DNA of 64,000 bases from Cohnella baijiui (GTDB lineage Bacteria > Bacillota > Bacilli > Paenibacillales > Paenibacillaceae). The notes under the pieces are model-generated. The model was not told the DNA's origin, did no database searches, and worked only from the letters and a program-made list of their open reading frames with translations. The DNA is taken from positions 124,001 through 188,000 of the forward strand of contig NZ_JAJFOW010000006.1 in NCBI RefSeq assembly GCF_020731285.1, given 5' to 3'. Position numbers and translations under genes: made by a program. Shown here piece by piece: positions 52,661 through 60,209 of the stretch. Position 1 is the stretch's first letter. Each line of letters begins with the position of its first letter.

Positions 52661-52862
52661 ATTGATCATTCTATTTTTAGAAATGATCAATATTTGTGAC
52701 TGTTCTCTCATTCATTAAAGGCGATAAGCGTTCGGAATGCAAGCGGATTATGCTTTTTCCCCAACCCAGACGATAGACTGCGCGAGAAAAAAGCGGATTC
52801 GACCATGCGCTCATGGCAATCCGCCCTTCGATTCGATCCTAATATTGATCACAATTTGATCA
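52661..52862. promoter_or_regulatory. Cluster of TGATCA palindromes upstream of deoR (candidate operators)
   Basis: ATTGATCATT (52661-52670) and AATGATCAAT (52682-52691) form an inverted repeat with 21-base centre spacing. TTGATCA recurs at 52845-52851 and 52856-52862 with an 11-base period, and half-sites (CGATCAAAT at 52631) lie nearer the gene. The AT-rich 300-base gap between the CGNR gene and deoR holds nothing else that I can see. Confidence 0.6.
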
Positions 52863-52897
52863 CTCTGCGATTCCGGCGATCAAGGACAAACGCCTCG

Positions 52898-53455
52898 CTA
52901 CTCCTCCTCCGAACGCTTTTTGCGCTCGCGGTGCCGCCGGACGTTCATCAGATTGCCGCAGATACCGTGATCGCACCATTTGCGGCTTTGGTTTTTGCTT
53001 GAATCGTAGTAGATCCAGTTGCAGCAGCAGTTCTCACAAATTTTAGCCCGCTTCGGCTCCCCTTCCGTCAGAAGGCGCAAAAAGGACAAAACGATTTCCG
53101 ACTGCACCCATTCCCAGCTCCGCCTGGCTGGCAGGCGCTCGATGCGATAGTCGCCGTCCGCCATCGCGAATTGCCAGACACCCGTCTCGCCCCCCAGGTA
53201 GGCGTTCAGCCGTGGCACGTCTTCCTCCCGGATCGGATGAGGTTCGCGCAAGCGCCGCACGAGTTCCCGCAGCCACGCCCGAAGCCGCCGGAGCTCCGCC
53301 AGTTCGGCTTCGCCGGCCGGAACTTCGGGCGTAATGCGCCATTCCGTCAACAGCCGCTCCAGCCAATCCGGCCGTCCCAAGCGGTCCTCGTACGATTCCT
53401 CGCGCAAGCCGTCCCAATGTTCGCTGTTCAGAAAGTCGATAAACAAATGCTTCAT
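52898..53455 (-). CDS. CGNR zinc-finger domain protein
   Basis: 185 residues. The N-terminal ~130 residues are the helical ABATE-like domain that accompanies this finger (LFIDFLNSEHWDG at the start). The C-terminal zinc finger has CENCCCNWIYYDSSKN followed by KWCDHGICGNLMNVRRHRER, in which CGN and the closing R are the family mark. These proteins are probable DNA-binding stress regulators; targets are unknown. GAGGAG precedes the ATG. It is upstream of deoR on the same strand but separated by 300 bases. Confidence 0.9.
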   Translation of the reverse strand: MKHLFIDFLNSEHWDGLREESYEDRLGRPDWLERLLTEWRITPEVPAGEAELAELRRLRAWLRELVRRLREPHPIREEDVPRLNAYLGGETGVWQFAMADGDYRIERLPARRSWEWVQSEIVLSFLRLLTEGEPKRAKICENCCCNWIYYDSSKNQSRKWCDHGICGNLMNVRRHRERKKRSEEE

Positions 53456-53647
53456 GACCGGCTCCTCGCGTCATTTCGTGTTGTCGGTTCCGTACCCGAT
53501 GCTATGCCCTCATTATAGACAGACTCCCGGTGCCGGACAAGATGACGGTCGCGATAGATCCGAGCCAGGCTGCGTCGGCCCTCCTTTTCGATTTTGAATT
53601 CCAAATCGTTATAATAGGAAGTAAAGCGATACATGGAGGCGGCATGC

Positions 53648-54379
53648 ATGATCAAGATCGTACTCATTCGTCACGGCCAGAGCCAGTGGAATTTAGAAAA
53701 CCGGTTCACGGGATGGACGGACGTCGACCTGTCGCCTCAAGGGCTTGAGGAAGCGAAGCAAGCGGGAAACGTGCTGCGCGAGCACGGGTACGTCTTCGAC
53801 GCGGCGCACACTTCCTTCCTCAAACGGGCAATCCGGACGCTCTGGATCATTCTCGACACGATGGATCTGATGTGGATTCCGGTTTCCAAAACGTGGATGC
53901 TGAACGAACGGCACTACGGCGCGCTGCAAGGCCTCGACAAAGACGAGACCGTCGCTCGTTACGGCGAAGATCAGGTGCGGCTGTGGCGCAGATCGGTAGA
54001 CATCCGGCCGCCTGCGCTGGAGAAGGGCGACGATCGCTACGAGGTGTCCGCCCCCCGATACCACAGCCTTAAGGAGGGGGAGTATCCGCTGACGGAAAAT
54101 TTGGAAGATACGGAGCGCCGAGTGCTCGCGTACTGGCGCGAGGCGATCGCGCCGGCCCTGACCTCCGGGCAGCATATTCTCATTGCAGCCCACGGCAACA
54201 CGCTGCGAGCGCTGGTCAAGCATCTGGACCGGATGCCGGCCGACGGCATCGCCGATCTGAACATCCCGACCGGCATTCCGCTCGTGTACGAATTGGACGA
54301 ACGGTTGATGCCGATTCGGCATTATTATTTGGGGTTGGAGGGCGAACTGCCGGCAGGCGCGATTCCGAAGCACCTTTGA
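53648..54379 (+). CDS. gpmA: 2,3-bisphosphoglycerate-dependent phosphoglycerate mutase
   Basis: Glycolytic enzyme of 243 residues interconverting 3- and 2-phosphoglycerate through a phosphohistidine. The catalytic motif [10 protein letters not shown] lies at residues 6-15. [31 protein letters not shown] (Glu and Tyr contacts) and the second histidine in [10 protein letters not shown] near residue 183 are all present. The ATG at 53648 is preferred (GGAGG 8 bases upstream) over one at 53633. Single gene, ended by a strong terminator. Confidence 0.95.
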   Translation: MIKIVLIRHGQSQWNLENRFTGWTDVDLSPQGLEEAKQAGNVLREHGYVFDAAHTSFLKRAIRTLWIILDTMDLMWIPVSKTWMLNERHYGALQGLDKDETVARYGEDQVRLWRRSVDIRPPALEKGDDRYEVSAPRYHSLKEGEYPLTENLEDTERRVLAYWREAIAPALTSGQHILIAAHGNTLRALVKHLDRMPADGIADLNIPTGIPLVYELDERLMPIRHYYLGLEGELPAGAIPKHL

Positions 54380-54390
54380 ACGGAAAAAGA

Positions 54391-54437
54391 ATCCGCAGCG
54401 GCCGACGGAAACGCATCCGAAGCCGCTGCGGATCTTT
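54391..54437 (+). terminator. Terminator after gpmA
   Basis: ATCCGCAGCGGC pairs with GCCGCTGCGGAT (12 bp) and is followed by CTTTTATTT. Confidence 0.88.
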
Positions 54438-54537
54438 TATTTGACGCTAACGATGAAATCCGTCCCGAATGTAATAGATGGTCATGCTTCGCATCCCGGC
54501 GCTTGCCATGTTGACGTTATTACATGGCCCGTCGGCT

Positions 54538-54645
54538 CTACTTCCGTTTGGAATGAAAACGGATGATCAGCAGTACGCCGGATCCGACAAACGCAAGCCA
54601 GATCAGCTTGGGCAGCATTTCGAAATTCAATGGCAACTCCCCCAT
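54538..54645 (-). CDS. 35-residue single-pass membrane protein
   Basis: A short frame encodes MGELPLNFEMLPKLIW, then a hydrophobic helix (LAFVGSGVLLII) and a basic tail ending HSKRK. This layout (short N-terminus outside, one helix, positive residues inside) is that of a real small membrane protein. GGAGGGAG lies 9 bases before the ATG, an unusually good ribosome site. No family is recognised. The rest of the 440-base gap between gpmA and the DUF5107 gene contains two terminators and no other gene that I can see. Confidence 0.6.
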   Translation of the reverse strand: MGELPLNFEMLPKLIWLAFVGSGVLLIIRFHSKRK

Positions 54646-54765
54646 CGCAACTTTCTCCCTCCGTCGATGCGTCAATCCAACAACAATCTTAGTTCATCTT
54701 CATGAGGAAAATCTGGGGACATTTCTGAATTTATTCTGAAGGCGCGATCGACAGGAAGGGAATCG

Positions 54766-54811
54766 AAAAAAGAGGATCAGGCATCCCCGTTCAGGGCTCC
54801 TAATCCTCTTT
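54766..54811 (-). terminator. Terminator after the DUF5107-TPR gene
   Basis: AAAGAGGAT pairs with ATCCTCTTT around a long loop and is followed on the minus strand by a T-run. Confidence 0.82.
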
Positions 54812-54822
54812 GGCGACCTCTG

Positions 54823-57800
54823 TTATTCGCACATCCGCCGGTGAATGCTCGCGCCCAGGTGATGAACGTCCAGCTTGGCGACTTCGTCCAGGTGCCTGGC
54901 GGCCTCCGCTTGCCGGCCGAGTCCGATCAAACCCAACGACATCATATAAAGGCAATGAATCCGGTTGCGCTTGTTCAAATCGTCTTCGAAGACGAGGAAG
55001 TCCGGCAGCGAGACGGCGAAGTAGTCGATCTTCACGTCGTCCCCGATATGCTTCTCCGCGTAATCGATGAGCTTGTTGAACCTCCGCTTGGCTTCTTTGG
55101 CGTTGCCCAGCTTCAGCCATGCCAGCCCTTGATAGAAGATCATATCCGGCGGCTGATCGTTGTAGTACATGGCGCTCGCCGGCTCCTCCAGGCCCTGGGA
55201 GGCGACCCGCAGATTCGCCTCGGCTTGTGCCCGTTGATTCAAGCCTTCGTAGGCGCACCCGAGATAATAGTAAATATGATTCTCCTGCGCCCCGGTCAGT
55301 TTGCCTTCTCCGAGATTGTCCGGATAAACGAGCGCTTCCTCCAAGCGGGCAATCGCCTCCACGTATGCGCGAGCGGCAAGCTTCCGTTTGGCCAGCTCCA
55401 GCAGCGCCAGAACGTGCTGTGCGGTCGCTTTGCCTTCTCCGCCTTCCCACGGGTGAAACTGCCTGGCCGCCAGCGCTTCCAGCGCGTCCTCATGGCGCCC
55501 TAACGCGTTCAGGAGCGTGACGTATTCCAGATAGAGATCGTCCCTCTGCTCCACCAGATCCCGGTGCCGCTCCAGCTTGCCGAAGCGCTCGCCGGCCGGA
55601 TGGCCCAGCTTCTTGTACAGCTGGTCGAGTTCGTAGAATACCCTGGCGTCGTCCGTCCGCAGAGCGAACGCCTGCTCCAACGAGCTTCGCGCCGACTCGG
55701 CCTGCCCCAACTTGTTGTAATAGGCGAGCGCCAGATTGCGATGCACCGTAGGGAAGGCATCGTTGCGCGCGCGGGAAGCCTCCCAATGGGCGACGGCATC
55801 GGCATGGCGTTTCTTGTCGTACAGCCAGTTGCCGAGCAGGTAGTGGGCGTTGGCGTCGGCGTCGCTAGCGGCGATGGCGCTCTCCAGCACGACCAAGTCG
55901 AACAGGCTGTTCGGGAAGCAGTAATCCGTTTCGGCCCGCCTGCCCGCGTCGCGATAGGCTGCAGCGAGAGGTGCGCGGCCGGCAAGCTCATGAAGATAGC
56001 CGAGGGTGTAGTGAAGCATCGGGTACGCTTCGGCGGTAGCATCCGGAACGACGCGCTCCAGCACGTCGACCGCTTCCTCGAACAAGCCGCATCCGGCATA
56101 ATCGGAAGCCAGATTCAAATAATTGTGCGGGTCGTCCCGCATAAGCCGCCGCAGCTCGCCCAGAGCGGCTTCGGCGCCAGCTTGATCGCCTTGCGCGGCC
56201 AGCGCCAGCGCCCGTTCGTTCGCCGAACCGAAATCGGCGACGTCCAGCCGCAGCGTCTCTTCCGCGTAGGCGATCGCATCCGCCGGGCGTCCAAGCTTGC
56301 GCAGCAGGGCGGCTTTCAGATGGCGCGCCTTGTAATTCCGCGCGTTGCGGATGAGCGAGCGTTCGGCCAGCTCCAGTGCCTCTTCGTACTCGCCGCGCTC
56401 GGCCGCGATCTGGGCCAGCGAGAAGTAGCCCGGGTCCTGCCAGGCGGCGGACCAGACGGACTTGTAGAACGCTGCGAAGGCTTCGGTCAAGCGGCCTTGC
56501 AGCTTCAGCGCCACGCCGAGCTGGTAAAGCGCCTCGCTGTCGTAGGGATTCGGATTGCGCCAGGTCATGGACTTGATTGCCGTCCGGAAGCAGCCTTCGG
56601 CCTCGGCGAATAACCCCCGGCGCAGCAGAAGCGTCCCGTAAGCGGTGTTGATGCGGATATCGCCGGGATTGCGCTTCAAGCCTTCGCGGTAGTAGGCTTC
56701 CGGCTCGAACGTCGCATGACGGTATTGCTCCAGATGGAGACCGGACAAGAGCAGCTGCTCGTTCGTGCGCAGCTCGTGCGGCTCCGGCAGCGGCGCAGCG
56801 GCATCCGGCACTTCCTCGAGCGACGGCTCCGCCGGCCGATAATCGATCAGGATGCGCCCGGCCGCGTCGCGAACGGAGACGATCAGGTCATTGGGGCGAT
56901 CCTCCTCATCCAGATGGACGACCGACTTGAAGGTCGCGCGCGGAGATAAGTCGGCCTGCTCGGACAGATAGACGCGCTTTCGGCCCTTCAACTCCACCTT
57001 GGCATCGGCGAACACCGACGTCGCATACGCCATCACGGTCGCCAGGCGGGCGGTCTCGTCGACCTCCAGATTAACCGCGGCGTGGATCGATGCGTTCTTC
57101 ACCACCCCGATGTCCTTGTACGGCATGAAGTATTGCTTGAACGATTTCTCCTCGTAGGGCTGCAGCCAGGTGAAGTCGGGCTGGTTGTCGGTATAGACGC
57201 CCGTCATCAGCTCGATGTAGGGGCCGTCCTCGTCGGTCAGATTGCGGTCCCACGCCTGACCGAACGCGCCGTTGCCCCACGTCCATTGTTTCTTGCCCGG
57301 CGAGATATGGTGATTGGCCACGTGCAGCAGTCCGGCCTGGACGCCGTGATCGTATCCGCCGACGAAGTTAAAGTCGGACTTGTACGCCATGTAGGACGTC
57401 GGGACCGGAATGTTGCGGTAGCGAGAGATGTCCACGCCCTCGGAGTAATCCATCTTGTAATACGTGCCCGTCGCGACGGGGAAGCGGGAGACGTCCCGTT
57501 TGCCATGGTCGAAGACGGCCGTGACGTCGGGCGGGAACACGGACTGCGTATGATCGTTTACGGCCACGGCCGGGTTCGCCCACCACAGAAACGTCTGGGG
57601 CTCCGGCGTGCGGTTGTACAGCTGCGCGGAGATTTCGAGATAAGCTTTGCCCGGGTGCAGCGTGAAGCCGGCGGTCACCTTCGTCCCGTACATCCGGTCG
57701 ATCTCGCTCACCCAGACCGTCGCGCTGCCGTCTTCGTTCTCGGACAGGCGGTATTCGACCGGTCCGTACGTGTTCGGACGGTGATGCTGCGGCCAGTTGA

Positions 57801-58173
57801 ACTCGATGCCGCCGGAGATCCAAGGTCCGGCCAATCCGACGAGCGCGGGCTTGATGACGCGGTTGTAATAGACAAAGTCGTAATCGTTCGTCTTGTCCAG
57901 CGCCCGGTAGATGCGTCCGCCCAGCTCGGGCATAATCTCGATGCGGACGTACTCGTTTTCCAGGATCGCCATCTTATACAATTGCTGCTTTTTCTCGTTA
58001 GCGATTTTGTCGACGACGGGATGCGGGTAAACGCGGCCGGAGCTGCCTTGATAGACGCGTTTCTCCAGGAACATCGGATTTCGGTCGGGCTTCCCGATCG
58101 CGTAAGTCGGGATCGATACTTCTTCTTCCCAGACGCGCGCAGTTGCCGGCGCGTTCGCTTGCGACGCTGTCAT
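54823..58173 (-). CDS. DUF5107 and tetratricopeptide-repeat protein, 1116 residues
   Basis: The N-terminal ~400 residues are a DUF5107-type beta-sandwich of the galactose-mutarotase superfamily: VRIEIMPELGGRIYRALDKTN near residue 77, GIEFNWPQHHRPNTYGPVEY near residue 122 and TFLWWANPAVAVNDHTQ near residue 193. A linker of about 100 residues precedes 12 or more TPR-like helix pairs (for example YGTLLLRRGLFAEAEGCFRT, LGNWLYDKKRHADAVAHWEA) to the end. No signal peptide is seen. Members occur in carbohydrate-use clusters; the enzymatic role, if any, is not established. It is divergent from an AraC regulator, its probable controller. Confidence 0.85.
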   Translation of the reverse strand: MTASQANAPATARVWEEEVSIPTYAIGKPDRNPMFLEKRVYQGSSGRVYPHPVVDKIANEKKQQLYKMAILENEYVRIEIMPELGGRIYRALDKTNDYDFVYYNRVIKPALVGLAGPWISGGIEFNWPQHHRPNTYGPVEYRLSENEDGSATVWVSEIDRMYGTKVTAGFTLHPGKAYLEISAQLYNRTPEPQTFLWWANPAVAVNDHTQSVFPPDVTAVFDHGKRDVSRFPVATGTYYKMDYSEGVDISRYRNIPVPTSYMAYKSDFNFVGGYDHGVQAGLLHVANHHISPGKKQWTWGNGAFGQAWDRNLTDEDGPYIELMTGVYTDNQPDFTWLQPYEEKSFKQYFMPYKDIGVVKNASIHAAVNLEVDETARLATVMAYATSVFADAKVELKGRKRVYLSEQADLSPRATFKSVVHLDEEDRPNDLIVSVRDAAGRILIDYRPAEPSLEEVPDAAAPLPEPHELRTNEQLLLSGLHLEQYRHATFEPEAYYREGLKRNPGDIRINTAYGTLLLRRGLFAEAEGCFRTAIKSMTWRNPNPYDSEALYQLGVALKLQGRLTEAFAAFYKSVWSAAWQDPGYFSLAQIAAERGEYEEALELAERSLIRNARNYKARHLKAALLRKLGRPADAIAYAEETLRLDVADFGSANERALALAAQGDQAGAEAALGELRRLMRDDPHNYLNLASDYAGCGLFEEAVDVLERVVPDATAEAYPMLHYTLGYLHELAGRAPLAAAYRDAGRRAETDYCFPNSLFDLVVLESAIAASDADANAHYLLGNWLYDKKRHADAVAHWEASRARNDAFPTVHRNLALAYYNKLGQAESARSSLEQAFALRTDDARVFYELDQLYKKLGHPAGERFGKLERHRDLVEQRDDLYLEYVTLLNALGRHEDALEALAARQFHPWEGGEGKATAQHVLALLELAKRKLAARAYVEAIARLEEALVYPDNLGEGKLTGAQENHIYYYLGCAYEGLNQRAQAEANLRVASQGLEEPASAMYYNDQPPDMIFYQGLAWLKLGNAKEAKRRFNKLIDYAEKHIGDDVKIDYFAVSLPDFLVFEDDLNKRNRIHCLYMMSLGLIGLGRQAEAARHLDEVAKLDVHHLGASIHRRMCE

Positions 58174-58319
58174 GCTCCATTCCTCCTTGACTTCTTCCTG
58201 TCTCTACTGTACCGTGCGGACAGCGGCAGGCCAATTGACGAAATGCGGTTTGTGATGGATGATAATCTTAGATTGAGAAAATCTATTAGTAGAAATTAAG
58301 CGCAAGAGGAGCTATTTAG

Positions 58320-59207
58320 ATGGATCATGAACGGAAAAAGGATGGATTCGAGGAAGAGCGGCTGCTCGTCCTTCCCGACTATATGGCGAACGAGCTCTCG
58401 ACGTCGCGTCTGACGCGCGGGCTGTACGTGAGCGACATTGGCTTCTTCCCACGCGCGCGGCACCACTACCGCGAACGGCCGGAAGGCTGCGACGCGCATA
58501 TTTTGATCTACTGCCTAGACGGCGAAGGCTGGGTCGAGACGAACGGCAAAACGGCCACCGTGGGCGAACGGCAGCTCGCCGTGATTCCGGCGAACGTCCC
58601 CCACCGTTACGGCGCCTCCGCCCACTCGCCCTGGAGCATCTACTGGATCCACCTGCAAGGAGAGTACGTCGCCGACTTTATGAAGCTGTTCGGCTTGGAT
58701 GTCGGCATCGTCCGCCTGCCTGCCGGCGCTTACTCGACCTGGACCGAAGGCTTCGAGAAGTGCTACCGGCTTCTCTCCGACAAAGCTTATTCGCTTCCCG
58801 CGCAGGTGCTCGTCTCGCAGACGATGGGCCAACTGCTCGGGAACGTCGGGATGAGCGCCGAGAGCTCGGCCCGGGACCGAAAACGGGAGTCGGATCTTGC
58901 CCGCGCGATCCGCTATATGAACGACCGGCTGGCCGAGTCCGTCAAGCTCCCCGAGTTGGCGGCGCATGCCGGCGTCTCGAAGCAGCATCTGGTCTATCTG
59001 TTCAAACAGGAAACGGGCTTCCCGCCCATCGAATATTTCCTCCGGCTGAAAATGCAAAAAGCCGGCCAGCTGCTCAGCCTGACCGGCATGACGGTAAAGG
59101 AAATCGCCGCGGCCGTGGGCATCGGTGATCCTTATTACTTCTCGAGATTGTTCAAAAAGCTGATGGGGATGTCGCCCGCCAACTATCGCAGCGTGCCGAA
59201 GGGCTAG
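58320..59207 (+). CDS. AraC-family transcriptional regulator
   Basis: 295 residues. An N-terminal cupin-like sensor (HILIYCLDGEGWVETNG ... VIPANVPHRYGAS, with SIYWIHLQGEY) is typical of sugar-responsive AraC activators. The C-terminal double helix-turn-helix has LPELAAHAGVSKQHLVYLFKQETG and MTVKEIAAAVGIGDPYYFSRLFKKLMGMSP. GAGGAG lies about 10 bases before the ATG. It is divergent from the DUF5107 gene and convergent with the epimerase-glycosidase operon, and probably activates one or both. Confidence 0.93.
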   Translation: MDHERKKDGFEEERLLVLPDYMANELSTSRLTRGLYVSDIGFFPRARHHYRERPEGCDAHILIYCLDGEGWVETNGKTATVGERQLAVIPANVPHRYGASAHSPWSIYWIHLQGEYVADFMKLFGLDVGIVRLPAGAYSTWTEGFEKCYRLLSDKAYSLPAQVLVSQTMGQLLGNVGMSAESSARDRKRESDLARAIRYMNDRLAESVKLPELAAHAGVSKQHLVYLFKQETGFPPIEYFLRLKMQKAGQLLSLTGMTVKEIAAAVGIGDPYYFSRLFKKLMGMSPANYRSVPKG

Positions 59208-59241
59208 AAGCGATGATGCGCGCAGCGGCAGCGCGTCTGCG

Positions 59242-60186
59242 TTAGCGCAGGCTCAGCTCCAAATGCCACGCGTATCGCTCGCCGGGACCGACTGCGGCCT
59301 CCTGCCCCCGGCCGATCGCATGGGCGAGATCGTCCATTCTCCCGGTCGCGGGCTCGAGCGCGACATGTTCGAATCCGCCGTAGCCGCCGGCGTTGGCCCA
59401 GACCGCCAGGTACGGGACGCGGTCCGCCGGAAAGCGCAGGACGACCGCTTCCCCTGTTTCAGGATCCTCCAGCGCAGCCCACCCTTCCGTCACGCGCTCC
59501 GTGAAATAGTACTTCTCCGCGTGCCGTCCGTCCGGCGGGCCGACGATGCTCAAGTCGACTTCGCCCGCCGCGGACCGCGCGATCGGCCAAGACCGCTTGT
59601 CGCCGAAGGCGCCGAGCCGGCTTCCGGCGGAGTAGGACACCTCGATCTCCTTCAGCCGATCGGGGACGCGGATCCGCATCCCTTCGCGCGCGCAAAACAG
59701 CGGATGCGCCGCCCAGAGAAACGAGAACGGCGCGTTCGAACGGTTCGTAACCGCGTATTGCATGCGCAGCGTATCGTGAGCCGGCATGGAGATCGACTTC
59801 TCCAACGTATAGGGAAAATGGATCCCCTCCACCTCGCCTCGCAGCGTAGCCCCTTCCGGCCGGAATCGCCAGGGCTGCGACCAAACTTCCCCGTGATCCG
59901 GTACGGCGCGGCCCTGCCAAGGCGACTCGGGGTAAGCGCAGGCGTCGATGCCGGGGAACATCTCGTCCCAGCCGCTTTCGTCCCCGTTCGCGAACGGGGA
60001 GCCGTATCCCTCGTTGCCGAGCGGCTTCCCGCTCCGCCACAGCCATTCGCGACCGGTCGCCACGTTCACGAGGGAGATGGCTTTGCCGCCGAGCGCTGGA
60101 ATGACGGTCAGCGCCAATCGCTCCGTTCTACCTTCCCAAGCCTCAAACCCTTCGCAGACCGTTCTCGTCCATCGCGGCTCCGTCAT
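59242..60186 (-). CDS. Aldose 1-epimerase-like protein
   Basis: 314-residue cytosolic beta-sandwich protein of the galactose mutarotase superfamily. It begins with LTVIPALGGKAISLVN; GWDEMFPGIDACAYPESPW and PDHGEVWSQPW hold the probable catalytic His and neighbours, and FLWAAHPLFCA a second His. The glutamate in GFEHVALEPATG near residue 285 fits the catalytic base. It probably speeds the anomer exchange of a sugar released by the linked glycosidases. It follows the GHL6-type gene by 23 bases and ends the operon. Confidence 0.87.
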   Translation of the reverse strand: MTEPRWTRTVCEGFEAWEGRTERLALTVIPALGGKAISLVNVATGREWLWRSGKPLGNEGYGSPFANGDESGWDEMFPGIDACAYPESPWQGRAVPDHGEVWSQPWRFRPEGATLRGEVEGIHFPYTLEKSISMPAHDTLRMQYAVTNRSNAPFSFLWAAHPLFCAREGMRIRVPDRLKEIEVSYSAGSRLGAFGDKRSWPIARSAAGEVDLSIVGPPDGRHAEKYYFTERVTEGWAALEDPETGEAVVLRFPADRVPYLAVWANAGGYGGFEHVALEPATGRMDDLAHAIGRGQEAAVGPGERYAWHLELSLR

Positions 60187-60209
60187 CCTTCATCGCCCTC
60201 TTCCCGTTT

